Positions 33,541 to 44,975 are shown, numbered from the stretch's first letter. The stretch: 64,000 nucleotides of DNA from Heliocidaris tuberculata (GCA_025618425.1 CM046835.1:19003374-19067373); one strand, 5' to 3'. Notes: generated by a model not told the origin, from the sequence alone. A program made the numbers and translations.

Positions 33541-35496
33541 ATTATCTCTTTTTGGCTTCTGAGCTGTTTACCATTGAATTTTGTAATTGCTGTCAATCTT
33601 TTCCCATAAATATTTCTCTTTTTCACCCTGGACTATCAGATTTCCTTGCTGCACATGTTTTCCTCTCTTCAGCACCCCCCCCCCCCACTCTCTCAATTTG
33701 ATTCTCCTTGATGTATAATTTTCTGTCTGTCTTAAAACTCCTTAGATTATACTCTCTCCAACCAGCATTATATTACACCCGACAAAATAACCTTTCTTCC
33801 CTCCACTTATCTCCTTTTGCCCGTTGGCTACTCTCTGACATGAGACTATTTCAACATCTCCTCAAGATCTTTACTAAATAAAACTCATTGCAGAAATGGC
33901 CTTATCTTCTATGTGACAGTGTCATTGTATATGGTGAGCTTAACAGAATGAGGTTGAAAGCCATGTATTAAAGATAAAGTTGAGTTCTGGTCATGCGATT
34001 ACATAGTGAAAGAAACTGTCTCAAAGCAATTGGGAAAGGTTGATCATATCTACATAAGAATTGGTGTATACTGCGAGGTTGTGGAATCATCAAAGTGATA
34101 AGAAATTGACCCAGTCTCACTGAAAAGCACATGCACTGCACACAGAAATTGGCAAATGGGACTGCGCAAAAATGAGGCATGAATATTCAACCCGAACACT
34201 GAAGCTATTTCTCGTCATATTTCGAATATGAGGGCATTTGAACAGCGACCCTTTTTAGAGTAGATTTCTACTATGATGTTCTTCTAAACTGACTAAAAAG
34301 GAATGAGAAAGCAAACCAATTATTCTTCATATTTCCCCAAACATCGACCTTCTCTTTAAGGGTTCAAGTATATTCATTACCTGACATGGAGGATATGATA
34401 GGGTCCCCTGATACAAAAAGCCTTTTGCTGTGGAAGGGGTCAAGCTGACATGTAAAAGCTTACTTTAGATCCACTAGCTGATTGAATCCCTTTTCATAAA
34501 TTAGGTTGCATGATTGCACTCAAATAGTTCAAAAATCTAATGCTGATAAGAGTTAGTATTTTATGATAATTGATAATATACCTGGCACAATTCACAGTAT
34601 TAGAATACATGATTGTATGAATTCCCTGATAAAGGAATAGCATTAGTAAAAGCCAAAGGTACTAGGTACTACCAGCTTTCAAATATTATATTTTAACTGC
34701 TCTGGAAGTTTTCATCTAAATACTTTTAACCAATCAGCAAAGAGCACCTTGTCCCTACCAATGGTGTCACTTCCCTATTTTATAATCTTAATTCAGTATT
34801 TTTAGCTTTGCCTGAAAAGATGAAAAGGCTTTTTTAATGTAGACATTGTTGAAAGTCTATCAAATAAATAGTTTCATTTTATGATATGCAGTGTTCTTTA
34901 GGAAATCAATGTGCAAGCGAAAAAATTCTATATCATCATGGTTATATTACCTGAAAGGAACAGGTTAATTTCGAAACCTTGAAGGTTTTATGAGGATGGG
35001 TAGGGAGCTACAAATACTGAAGATCCTTCTCAGTGCTGCCATTTGAAGTAAGAAAGCGAGAATCCCAATTTCAAGAAGCCTCAAGCAAGAGGGAAAGTGC
35101 AGTGGGAAACGTGATCTCCCCATGTTTTTTCGGTCCTTACCTGTCAACTTGCAGGTCAGGTACGCTTTGCTGGTGGCTGTTTTTAAGATGGAACAAGAAT
35201 TGATTGTGATGCCATCAGTTTCTTCAAGATGCTACAAAAATTGTAGCACTTGCACTTCCATTTGAGAAGCAGAATTCACCAGCTTAAAATGCAGTAATTT
35301 TTTAAATTTCATACTTAAATTTCATACTTTTTTAAATTCAAAAGGTAATTTTATAAGCACATGAATAGGACCACAGAAACACAAAACATGTCTTTTGTTT
35401 AGATAAAATGCTAGGAAATTTTGTAGATGGTCAAAGTTCTGGCCGAGTCAGATTATGTCTAACAAGTTGAATCCCTTTTCTAGTCCAGCTTTATCG
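33541..35496. other. Anonymous DNA, no gene seen
   Basis: A C-run lies at 33666-33677. No supported exon. The 60-codon minus frame at 34965-35147 has no domain or clear splice sites. Confidence 0.5.
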
Positions 35497-36537
35497 GCTT
35501 ATCTCGAAAGGGTGCGGAGCGGCGGGTGTGTGGAGCATTCAACGCACCCTTTAGAGAAAAGCCCCCCCCCCCCCGCTTGTCTCGAAAGGGTGCGTTGAGA
35601 ACAGAGTGGCGATTTAACGCACCCTTTCAAGAAAAGTGGGGAGGAGGGGGGAGGGGTTGGAGGGCTCTTCTCGAAGGGATGTATTATCTAGTCTTCCACA
35701 TTAATCATTTATAATAAAATTAAAATAATGAAATATCACCTATTTTCTAACTGTCTAACTGAACCTGGAATTCAATTTGCATATGTTTAAAAAGATGTAG
35801 TCAAAAAGTTATTTTTTTTAAAGTCTATTATTATTATTATCATCATTATTATCATCAGTTAGTAATTGTAGTTTCATTATCATAATTATTATTAAAGTGT
35901 AATATTATTATTATCATTATTTTTGGGGGGCCATAATCTAGAAATCTAGAACTTCACACTCAGTTTATTAATCACAAAAACACACATGAAATTCAGCAGA
36001 CTTTGACCCCTTAAGCATTCTCATGGGAATGTTTCATTGCATTGATGCTGAGATAAGGTAAAGAAACAGTGGAAAGCCATTCTAGCATACACATATTGAA
36101 AAAAATAAGATCGTGAAATGTTTTGTTCACAAGAGACAGGCAACATATTTATCAGAGGTCAAGTACTCCATCTCACCTAAATCATTTGGGTGAGTTGGTT
36201 CCAAGTTGTAGAATGGGAGGCCACTTGTCAATATGTTACAAAGCTGAATTATCAGTTGTACTCTTCATTCATCTTTAATTTTGACAAACAATTTATTTCT
36301 TAAACAACAAAGTCTTTGCAATGAATATTAGATTCCTCAGAATCAAACGTAAAATGCCCTTCCATTCATCTTAGTACATTTTGTTCAAGTCTAAAATTAT
36401 TATATCGTGGTCATTTTTTGGGGGAGGATTTAATGGAATATTTCTTTAAAAAAGGAAAAAAATATTGATTTTTTTCTCATGATGCATGAAAGTTCAGAGT
36501 TCAGGTTCTTGAATTAGCAAGAGACATGGGAAGAGTC

Positions 36538-36539
<2 letters not shown>

Positions 36540-36582
<43 letters not shown>

Positions 36583-36584
36583 AA
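36540..36584 (+). repeat. (AG)n microsatellite with G-run
   Basis: About 17 AG units followed by eight or nine G, inside the 2.27-kb element. Confidence 0.95.
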
Positions 36585-37189
36585 AAAAATGGAGCTGTTA
36601 TAGAACCAGCACAGACCCTTGTACGGATCCATCTCTGTTGAATTCACCATAATACCTTCATTGCTACTACTGTTATTTTTTGCTAGTGAATTGTTTATTG
36701 AAAAGTAATAAATATGTTTAGACCTTTTTATCAAACTTGTTATTATTGTTGTCTTTTTAATTAGCAACAATAATGAAGTTTGTTGGAAAGGTGAACCAGT
36801 GTGTTAGTGAATTGTTGATTAGTTTTGTCTTGTTGCTGTCTTAATTGGATTAACTGATCCTGAAGGTGATTCTTACATATTTTGAACTAAAGAAGAGCAT
36901 GTTATGTGAGAAAATGTATGCAACTTTACTTAAATTGCAATTTGTGTGGATGTGATTACAATGATTATAGATAGCATATATGCCCGTGAATAAAATCTTC
37001 AGATGTTAGATAATTTCAGTTTGTTTTGGCAAAATGAAAAAAGCAGCATATGCACCCCCTTCAGTTTTTCTCCTTCAATTTTCTCTTTATTCAAATGAAA
37101 TTCAATGCCAAGACTTAAAGAATACATAAATGTGTGTCTGATTAAAAGAAGTAAAATGGCGATTAATTTTTATTTGTAATGTCATTTTT

Positions 37190-37584
37190 AACAACTGTTT
37201 AGCAAGACTAGTTTACATTAAAAAAATGAATTCCATACAGAGAAAGAAATGGATCATTATTTTTTATTTCAATAAAGAAACGACTGATATGCAAGACTAG
37301 GTAAAGCAGTTTTATTTGACATTTTTAAATATTTAAGTAAATTATTTGATTTTGTTTCTTGTTATTTTTTATTTTGCGTTGATATTTTCAGTACTGTAAT
37401 TCATTATAAACGACTGATCTGCAAGACTACGTAAAAATCAATTTTATTTAATTTTCAATCTGTTTCAAACTTCCAATTTTGATTATTTCAATTTAAACGA
37501 CTGATGTATAAGACTAGTTTATGCTAATGGTGGATGGATTTCTATTCCTTAAGTTCTGTTATATACGACTGATGTGGAAGACTA
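37190..37584 (+). repeat. Subterminal 20-bp motif array
   Basis: Motif CGACTGATNTGCAAGACTAG occurs at about 37281, 37411, 37498 and 37566, with a decayed fifth copy near 37190-37215, all in the same direction. Spacing falls from 130 to 87 to 68 bp toward the right arm. Repeated motifs just inside transposon ends are often transposase binding sites. That role is inferred. Confidence 0.75.
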
Positions 37585-37766
37585 GTTAACGCACCCCTTT
37601 GAGAAGAACCCCCCCCCCCCCACCTTTTCTTGAAATGGTGCATTAACTCGCCACTCCGTTCTCAACATACCCTTTCGAGACAAGTGGGGGGGGGGGGCTT
37701 TTCTCAAAAGAGTGCATTGAACGCTCCACACCACGCCACACCGCGCCGCACCCTTTCGAGATAAGC

Positions 37767-38719
37767 TAGTTTTATCAGATTAAAGTGAATTATAATATCT
37801 AGTCATAATAAAACTACAGTTATTTTCTATCTCCTTACTGTAAACTATATTAATTGGAAGTAGTTATATAGTCTGGTCTGCCCTTATTGAAAGAATTGTT
37901 CTTGGCAAAGTTCCAACATTCTTTTTTGCATTTTAGGCTTTAAACACCTACATATCAAGAATTACTTTTCTTGATAAAAATCTAGTGTTTTTGATCAATT
38001 TTGAATACTATGCACATTTACGTTTGCCCATTTATGTTCACTCTTATGTTTTGCTAATTGTCCATTCGTCAGGTGAATGGTTCTAGAAAATTTGTCTTTT
38101 TTCCTCTGTTTTTATTGAATTTCATATATTGCTTTGGTTGGACAGTTCTGCCAAGATAGCATCAAAGATGAGGGATGGTATTTTCTTTTCCAGGTTTTCC
38201 GGTGTAACATGTCATTCCCTGGTGCAATGCTTCATTCTTTACTGCAAGATTCTGCTTGGATAGTGTCAAAAGTTGAGGAAATAGCTTTATTTTGTAGGTC
38301 GACTGGCAGGTGTTACGTAGGAAGCACTGTTAGCAATTGCAACGCTTGACTTCCCCCTGAGTTATCGATCTTGAATTTGAGATTGACTCTCTTGTGATCT
38401 AATATTGTCTGCAACTCAGGGTCGAAGGGATCGCTTCCCTATTAACTTGATGCTAGTGCAAGTAAGTTGAGAAGGAGATAAGAAATTGGTTTAGATCTTC
38501 CAAGAGCGCCGTTTTGACCTTTTGCAAGCACGTTACTTAGTTGTCTTCCTAGACTGCCACCTCCTTGTTTAGAGTTTGAGCTTGAAATGACTTTAATTGG
38601 GATTGACTTTGTGAGGCTGTACACCTTTCCCAGTTGAATGGGTGTCCTCCTGTACAGTATTCCCTCTTTCATAAAACTCAATGATCTTTCATACTTTTAC
38701 TAAAAATTTTCAGATGTCT
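37767..38719. other. Anonymous DNA, weak exon-like block only
   Basis: At 38197 a fair acceptor (TTTTCTTTTCCAG) precedes an open block of about 50 codons, but the donor is poor. The minus frame at 38442-38681 (contains SNSKQGGGSLGRQLSNVLAK) looks moderately protein-like without splice or domain support. Confidence 0.35.
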
Positions 38720-38922
38720 TACTGTATAAGCTGTTTTTTTCGCGTACAGATATTTTCGCGATTTTGGACTAGGTAGGGAAATTCGCGAGGGTTTAATTTC
38801 GCGATTTTTGTGATGTTTTTGTTATTATAAATAGCCATATATTGAAGTGGAAATTTTCGCGAGGACCGACTAGCGAAAATCGCGAAAATAAAACCACCGC
38901 GAAAATAACCACTTATACAGTA
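38720..38922. mobile_element. Foldback element with TACTGTATAAG termini, copy 1
   Basis: Left TACTGTATAAG is the inverse of right CTTATACAGTA. The inner arms repeat TTTTCGCG and CGCGAAAAT. If the outer TA is the target duplication this fits a Tc1/mariner-type MITE. A related copy is at 63366. Confidence 0.82.
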
Positions 38923-39136
38923 TTTCACGAAAGATAATAGAATGATGGCATCTTTTTTCGTTATGTTATATCCTATTCGTGATCCTAAAATTCCTAAAAT
39001 ATAGTCTTAAAAATGCTGAACATACACTTACATTGTATACTGCTTGTTGGAAAAGGATTTAAATCTACCAAGTATTTGCTGAACATAGGTGAAATGAATT
39101 TGAATTTGATGTCCCCCTAATCAAAAGCGGGTCCGC
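38923..39136. other. Short anonymous spacer
   Basis: Nothing recognised. Confidence 0.5.
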
Positions 39137-39385
39137 TTGCTATTCATAAGGACCGCTATTCATAGAAAACCGCTGTTCATTTAACACGCGTAATGAATAG
39201 CGGTCCTTATGACTAGTTATGAATAGTGGTCCTTATGAATGGAGGTCCTTATGAATAGTGAGGTAATTTGTCTATGGTTTGCTCACTATTTAGAAGGACC
39301 GCTATTCATAGAAAACAGATTCATTTAGTCACGCGTTATGGATAGCGGTCCTTATGAATAAGTGGTCCTTATGACTAGTGAGGTT
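39137..39385. repeat. Doublet of palindromic units built from a 20-bp motif
   Basis: The motif ATGAATAGCGGTCCTTATGA and its inverse occur about seven times in two hairpin-like units, each with a central ACGCGT (39185 and 39331). Each unit ends with CTAGT or TAGTGAGGT-type sequence. This may be a MITE that duplicated in tandem. Confidence 0.78.
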
Positions 39386-39493
39386 ATCCCATTAAAAGTA
39401 TATGTATGCCTCAATCAGATCATCCCTCATTTATATTATCTTTTTGTCCCCGCCGAACGAAGTTCGCGAGGGGACTATGAAACGGGCTCCGTA

Positions 39494-39495
39494 CG

Positions 39496-39590
<95 letters not shown>

Positions 39591-39608
39591 GTCCGTCCGT
39601 CCGTCCGT
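39494..39608 (+). repeat. (TG)n then (TCCG)n microsatellite
   Basis: About 46 TG units followed by five or six TCCG units. The V/C frame and T/H frame across it are artefacts. Confidence 0.97.
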
Positions 39609-39628
39609 CTGTCCGTGTGTGCTCAAAT

Positions 39629-40646
39629 GTTAGAAAATGCTACTTCTCCGTCATTTCTTGGCCGATTTTGATTCCGATTGTTTTATCTGATAGGGCTGGG
39701 TGGGGGCTTCCAAACTTCTACACAGAATTTTGAAATTCATTAATTATGCAAATTTATGCAAGTTTATTCAAAATCGACGAAAAATGCTACTTCTCCTCTA
39801 TTTCACATCGGATTTTGATTCCGATTGTTTCATCTGATAGGGCTGGGTGGGGGCTTCCAAACTTCTACACAGAATTTTGAAATTCAATAATTATGCAAAT
39901 TTATGCAAATTTATTCAAAATTGACGAAAAATGCTACTTCTCCTCTATTTCACATCGGATTTTGATTCCGATTGTTTTATCTGATAGGGCTGGTGGGGGC
40001 TTCCAAACTTCTACACAGAATTTTGAAATTCATTAATTATGCAAATTTATTCAAAATTGACGAAAAATGCTACTTCTCCTCTATTTCACATCGGATTTTG
40101 ATTCCGATTGTTTTATCTGATAGGGCTGGGTGGGGGCTTCCAAACTTCTACACAGAATTTTGAAATTCATTAATTATGCAAATCTATGCAAATTTATTCA
40201 AAATTGACGAAAAATGCTACTTCTCCTCTATTTCACATCGGATTTTGATTCCGATTGTTTTATCTGATAGGGCTGGGTGGGGGCTTCCAAACTTCTACAC
40301 AGAATTTTGAAATTCATTAATTATGCAAATTTATGCAAATTTATTCAAAATTGACGAAAAATGCTACTTCTCCTCTATTTCACATCGGATTTTGATTCTG
40401 ATTGTTTTATCTGATAGGGCTGGGTGGGGGCTTCCAAACTTCTACATAGAATTTTGAAATTCATTAATTATGCAAATTTATGCAAATTTATTCAAAATTG
40501 ACGAAAAATGCTACTTCTCCTCTATTTCACATCGGATTTTTATTCCGATTGTTTTATCTGATAGGGCTGGGTGGGGGCTTCCAAACTTCTACACAGAATT
40601 TTGAAATTCATTATTCATGCAAATTTATGCAAATTTATTCAAAATG
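39629..40646 (+). repeat. 147-bp tandem repeat, 7 units
   Basis: Starts of units, marked by GACGAAAAATGCTACTTCTCC, fall at 39776, 39923, 40059, 40206, 40353 and 40500. The first unit from about 39629 is more diverged. Period is 147 bp except for one 136-bp unit that lost a TTTATGCAAAT copy. Each unit holds one or two perfect ATGCAAAT octamers, 12 in all. Because 147 is divisible by three, one frame (YFSSISHRILIPIVLSDRAG) repeats, but a TGA ends it in every unit, so it is not coding. Confidence 0.95.
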
Positions 40647-40818
40647 GCTGAAGGTTCATAATGTTTTCATGTTTAAATTTCAGTTGTATACATGCATTGT
40701 TGGTATTCTCTTCTTTTGCATGCAGTAACATTATTATTTTATTCACTAAAGTTTTTCACTGAAGTTTTAAGGTTCAGGCTAGTTAATTTCCACAGATCTG
40801 CACTTCCAGCGGGGACAT

Positions 40819-42660
40819 TTATTACGCATTGCGTAATTTACTCATTCACTTGTTTTCATTGAAAAAATAAAGAAAGAAATGATTAACTTCATTATTAGAT
40901 AATAAAGAAAAGCCGCATATGGTTCTGAAGGCATTAAAAGTCATGGAGGAAAAATGAGATATGCCATGATCAGCCTGGCCATGATAAAGGACCTGGATAT
41001 ATTTAATTCTCATGAATTACAAATTTGTTTGAGAACCGATATTTGCATGTAATCTGGTATCATTATTATTATTGTTTATTACTATTATCAGTATTAATCA
41101 TTGCTACGTGCCTCAGCCTTGCAGAGATGTTTATAGGCACCCTTGGATCTTTGTAATGATAGAAGTGTCACAATATCCAGAATTGACATGAAATGGTAAA
41201 AAGTACATCATATAATGATTCTAAGTTAGATATTTAAAATTAAAAAATTAGTACTGCATGGAACTCCCAATGTCACATATAATTATGTGCGATATGGTAG
41301 ATGGTTCAGCATCACATTTCCAGAATTTTGTTTTATTGCAATATACATATGTCAGGATTTTAATTGACCAAATGATTTTTCAGGTAGTAAATACATGTAA
41401 CTCCATCAGAATAACTTTAATAAAAAGTTTATATCGAAATGCAGTTTAAAATATACCAGAACCCCTTTTCCCTTTAAACTTTAAAAGCATATAATGCTAA
41501 TGGTTGATGAATGGTAACTACAATGATTAAGAATTCCTCTTCTACAAATGCACCCCTGCAGGCATCACTCTGTACATTATAGATGCTAGAAATGATATGA
41601 AAGATGCCTAGAACGTGTATCCCATGGGCTACAAACCAAAATGAATGACTCATTATAGTAGTAAGGATCTGCAATTGAAGTGAATATTTTCCCTCAGGCC
41701 ATACGTGCATATGAAACAGAAGCTTACCTGAAGCTAGCTTGGCTCATATGCAAAAAGTTGCTCCTTTGATATTGTTTATTTGGCAAAGTATGAATTCATT
41801 TATGTAATATAAAATATGATGTACATGATCACTCATTTTTAATGTCCTGTCTGTCTCTTTTTTTATCAAGTATTAGATGAATGTTTTGATCTACTCACGA
41901 ACCAGTGATAGAAACTAGAGAACAGAGATCAGTTTAGTTTTTACAGCCCCAAAAAGGGAGTTTTTTTTTGTAATTGAAAGTGGTAATGGAACATAAAAAG
42001 CACTAATGGGGAATTTCATCTTTACCTTTTCTTGCAATATATAAATAGAACTCCCTGTAAACAAGTTATTTTTCCACTGGGAATTACTGAACATTATTCA
42101 GTCTCATAAATTTGAATGCAACTTTTAAAATACTGAAACAAGCCTTTGTTGTGAAAGTGTTGATTATCCTATAATGGGCATACAGTAATGGTTGTCAGTC
42201 TGTATAGCTTATGCCATTGTTTTACTGTATTCTTAGTTCACAAATGACTTGTTAATCGATTGGTACCATGATGATTTCTTCAAATTGGTAATTGACATAG
42301 AAACACAGTACATGTATTTAAATTAGAAGGACATATAAAGTGATTTAAAATGTAGCATGAGTAACCTTGTAAATCCTGCCTGCAAGATGAAATGAACCCA
42401 GATATATAATTATGGATTATGTGAAAAATTCTGCAAGGTTATTGTCTACACAAATAGTTTAGTCATAATACAAAGTTGGGGATTATTGCCGAGCTTCATA
42501 TTCAAGCTCAATAATACTTCCATACATTGATAAGTAATCACCAAAATGCTTCCACATGTACCAGCAAAACTTTCTAAATGTGTCAGATATCAACACAATC
42601 TATTTTATATCTTACAAACAATGAAAATATGTATTTAGAAGGAAATATTATTTTAGTTTG
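40819..42660. other. Anonymous DNA, no gene seen
   Basis: AT-rich sequence with no supported exon or RNA. A block at 41045-41150 with ATT-rich sequence then TGCTACGTGCCTCAGCC may be another decayed retroposon tail. Confidence 0.45.
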
Positions 42661-42709
<49 letters not shown>

Positions 42710-42950
42710 CGGTGTTTGTACCTGGTGTGGCCGAATACCACTCAACCTGCCTCCGTGGTCTAGTGGTTAAGGCGTTTGGTGTACAGTGCCATAGACTCGG
42801 GTTCGACTCCTGGCGGAGACAGTTTTTGCAAACCCTGCAGTTATTTCCACAAAAAAGGAAGTCAGTAAGGAGGAACAATGAATTTAGCTATGCAAATTAT
42901 TTCTCTCATTCAATTCAATTGATTTCTCACATTATATATATATATATATA
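42661..42950 (+). mobile_element. tRNA-derived SINE flanked by (TA)n
   Basis: A tRNA-like head (42749-42821) follows a (TA)n run and short leader. The body after it (GCAAACCCTGCAGTTATTTC onward) ends in a second (TA)n at 42936-42950. Intact Pol III promoter boxes plus a non-tRNA body are the hallmark of a SINE. Confidence 0.72.
42749..42821 (+). tRNA. tRNA-like SINE head, not a functional tRNA
   Basis: Acceptor arms GCCTCCG and CGGAGAC pair at six of seven positions. The D stem is GTCT/AGGC. The A box is TGGTCTAGTGG (42756-42766) and the B box GGTTCGACTCC (42800-42810), a perfect consensus. The T stem TCGGG/CCTGG pairs with wobbles. The anticodon arm is poor: a shifted TTGGT/GCCAT stem with loop GTACAGT would expose ACA. 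The bad anticodon arm and the attached body argue for a SINE head rather than a working tRNA gene. Confidence 0.6.
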
Positions 42951-44459
42951 GCTATTCATTTCCAAATATTTGAGTACAGTATTTTATTTCTTTATTTTGA
43001 AAGAGAAACTGAGACATTTGATTTGGAGAGAAAAATGATCTTTAAGGTAGATGAAAAAAATCATAGCAGAACTTTTATGTTAGTCTCATTTTACATTTGT
43101 GTCTGTCTGTTATGTATTTTCACATATCTTTCATGAATATTTATTGGCATCAACCATAAACTTGTATCCTATCTGAAGTTGCAATTTCAGGTTTCTACAA
43201 AGTCATTTTCTTACAAAAAAAAATGATCAGAAATCAATCAAGAAGCTTCAAAATACAGTTTTGCATGTAAAGCTGGACAAACCTTAAGCTGCCTATTAGC
43301 AATTTTCCCCTCCATGGACTGATAGCTGATTTTTGAATGCCAAATGGTCTCTCTGAGATGAGCCTGTAGAATATACTGAATAATTCATTTCTCCACCACA
43401 GCTCTGAAAGTTTGGTGAAATTTTTGGCCTGTAACCATTTCTTTATACGTATGGTTATGATAAATGAGATATGAAGTATAGTATGCTAATTTAAACATTT
43501 AAAAAACTATAATTTTTCAGTATATTTTGTTTATTGTAATTTCTAAAAGGTTACTGCTTAATTGAATGCTTAATTGAATGCCCCTGCCTCTCTGTCTTGT
43601 CTATTTGTCATCATCTTCTTTTGACTTTCTCATCTTTCCTTCCCTTTGTAATATAAGCTTAATTTCCATATGCTTTACCCCTCTCTACCCCTCCTGCTGT
43701 TTACTCCAATCTCTATTTCTGATTCACTCCTTGCCCTCCCCCCCCCCCTCTTTTTGGATATTTCACTGTCCATGCTCTCTATGTTATTCTTTTTTTTTAA
43801 TCTGCCTGCTTTGTTTCTGTTTATTGCATCTCTCTTACTGTCCACCCTTCTTTCTTCCACGATTATCCTTTCCATGCTATTGTATTTATGTGTGATTTTT
43901 ATTATCACATTCTATTCTATTTGTGTCTTGGTGTCTTAAAAGTTTTTATTCTACTTGTGTCTTTTTTGAGTTGCTGTTTTGGCTCAGTCTCATCTGTCTT
44001 TGTTTCCTTATGTCCTCTTTCTAATATTGCACAGCTATCCATCATTAGTGATATCATATAGTGTAACTATATGGTTACATTTTTGTACCTTTTCTTATAT
44101 TTCATTTTTTTCTTTCCTTTTTGTCCACTAAATTTGTCTGGGAGTCAAATATCTTATGTCTCTTGAATTATTCATGCACATTGATATGGGTAATATTTTA
44201 AAGGGTATTGATTATGAATTCCAAAGGAAACTCATTAAGGGGAAAGATATCAAGAGAACCTTTGAAGAAATGTCTTGTAGCAAATTTCAGCCCAAGTTTT
44301 TATCTCCTTTTATGGAATATTCTTCTGTCTTTCATCTGTCCTCTTCATATGAAAATTGATGATTCACAAAACGGGAATTTTTTCTTTCACAGAAGCATCT
44401 TGCCACCCCAAAAGGCTGTTATTAAGAATGCACAGGTTTTGCTTTTGCGTTATCTATCA
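42951..44459. other. Anonymous DNA, no gene seen
   Basis: Pyrimidine-rich part at 43570-43900 with a C-run at 43738-43748 gives L/S/F frames that are not coding. Confidence 0.5.
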
Positions 44460-44610
44460 GGGCCTCCGTTTCATAAAAATTGTTATCAGTAACAACTACC
44501 CCATTTCTATGACATATTTGCTCTCAGCCAATCAGATACCAGTATTTCAGTAGCTTATAACCATTATTGTAACTTGTTATTGATACAAAGTTTTATGAAA
44601 CGGGCTGCCC
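44460..44610. mobile_element. Short foldback element with CCGTTTCATAAAA termini
   Basis: Left GGGCCTCCGTTTCATAAAA is an imperfect inverse of right TTTTATGAAACGGGCTGCCC, with further inverse TTGTTATCAGTAACAA-like sequence inside. It is about 151 bp and non-coding. Confidence 0.72.
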
Positions 44611-44813
44611 AGATAAGAAATAGAGTTATGTGTAATCAAAATATGATGTTGCATTTCTTGTATTTGTGCTCTGAAACCACTGGACATATTTTTATGCTGA
44701 AGGTGGTGCCGGAGGTATTATGTTTTCGGGTTGTCCGTTCATCCATCCATCTGTCCATCTGGCTTTCTTGTTAGGAAGACGATCTGATTAGATTTTAAGA
44801 TTTTAGGGTACGT

Positions 44814-44835
44814 AGGTCAAAGGTCATAGAGGTCA
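44814..44835 (+). promoter_or_regulatory. AGGTCA direct repeats with spacing 1 and 3
   Basis: AGGTCA-A-AGGTCA is a perfect DR1, followed by TAG and a third AGGTCA (DR3). DR1 binds HNF4, RXR and PPAR dimers, DR3 the VDR type, in animals. Activity here is inference from sequence only. Confidence 0.35.
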
Positions 44836-44946
44836 TTTACCATGAAAATTTCTGGTTTTTGCCTTCTTAACACTCTCTTAAACAGTTTGAGAACTTGGAA
44901 CTAGTATGCAACCCCATGAGACGAACTGATAGATTTTTGTTTACAT

Positions 44947-44975
44947 AGGTCAAAGGTGACAGGTCATAGAGGTCA
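44947..44975 (+). promoter_or_regulatory. Second AGGTCA cluster, four half-sites
   Basis: AGGTCA, AGGTGA, AGGTCA and AGGTCA in the same direction with spacers of 1, 1 and 3 bases. It belongs to the second copy of the module. Confidence 0.35.

Larger units (their letters stand above)
35497..37766. mobile_element. 2.27-kb element with long terminal inverted repeats
   Basis: The 188-bp left arm (to 35684) is repeated inverted as the 182-bp right arm (37585-37766). The outermost sequence is GCTTATCTCGAAAGGGTGCG. Both arms hold further CGAAAGGGTGCG/CGCACCCTTT hairpin modules and C/G runs. The 1.9-kb interior is AT-rich, with no transposase frame, an (AG)n run at 36540-36576, and repeated 20-bp motifs near the right arm. 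I read it as a non-autonomous DNA transposon. No convincing target duplication is visible at its edges, so the superfamily is undetermined. Confidence 0.72.
39443..40818. mobile_element. Element with GTCCCCGC ends carrying a tandem array
   Basis: The left end TTTTGTCCCCGCCGAACGAA mirrors the right end CAGCGGGGACATTT. The left end also folds into its own hairpin (GTCCCC at 39446, GGGGAC at 39470). Inside, in order, are a (TG)n run, a (TCCG)n run, a 147-bp minisatellite and a short unique tail. I recall similar GTCCCCGCC-ended repeats in marine invertebrates, but cannot name the family. No protein is encoded. Confidence 0.7.

Noticed and set aside
38197..38300. Possible exon after TTTTCTTTTCCAG
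   Set aside because: The donor candidate CAG|GTGTTA is poor and the residues show no recognisable pattern.
39362..40163. Frames with VCVCVC, THTHTH or repeated RILIPIVLSDRAG
   Set aside because: They translate the TG run and the 147-bp array. The array frame is closed by TGA in each unit.
39629..40646. Regularly spaced repeats as a CRISPR array
   Set aside because: The units are contiguous 147-bp monomers without distinct spacers, in eukaryotic DNA.
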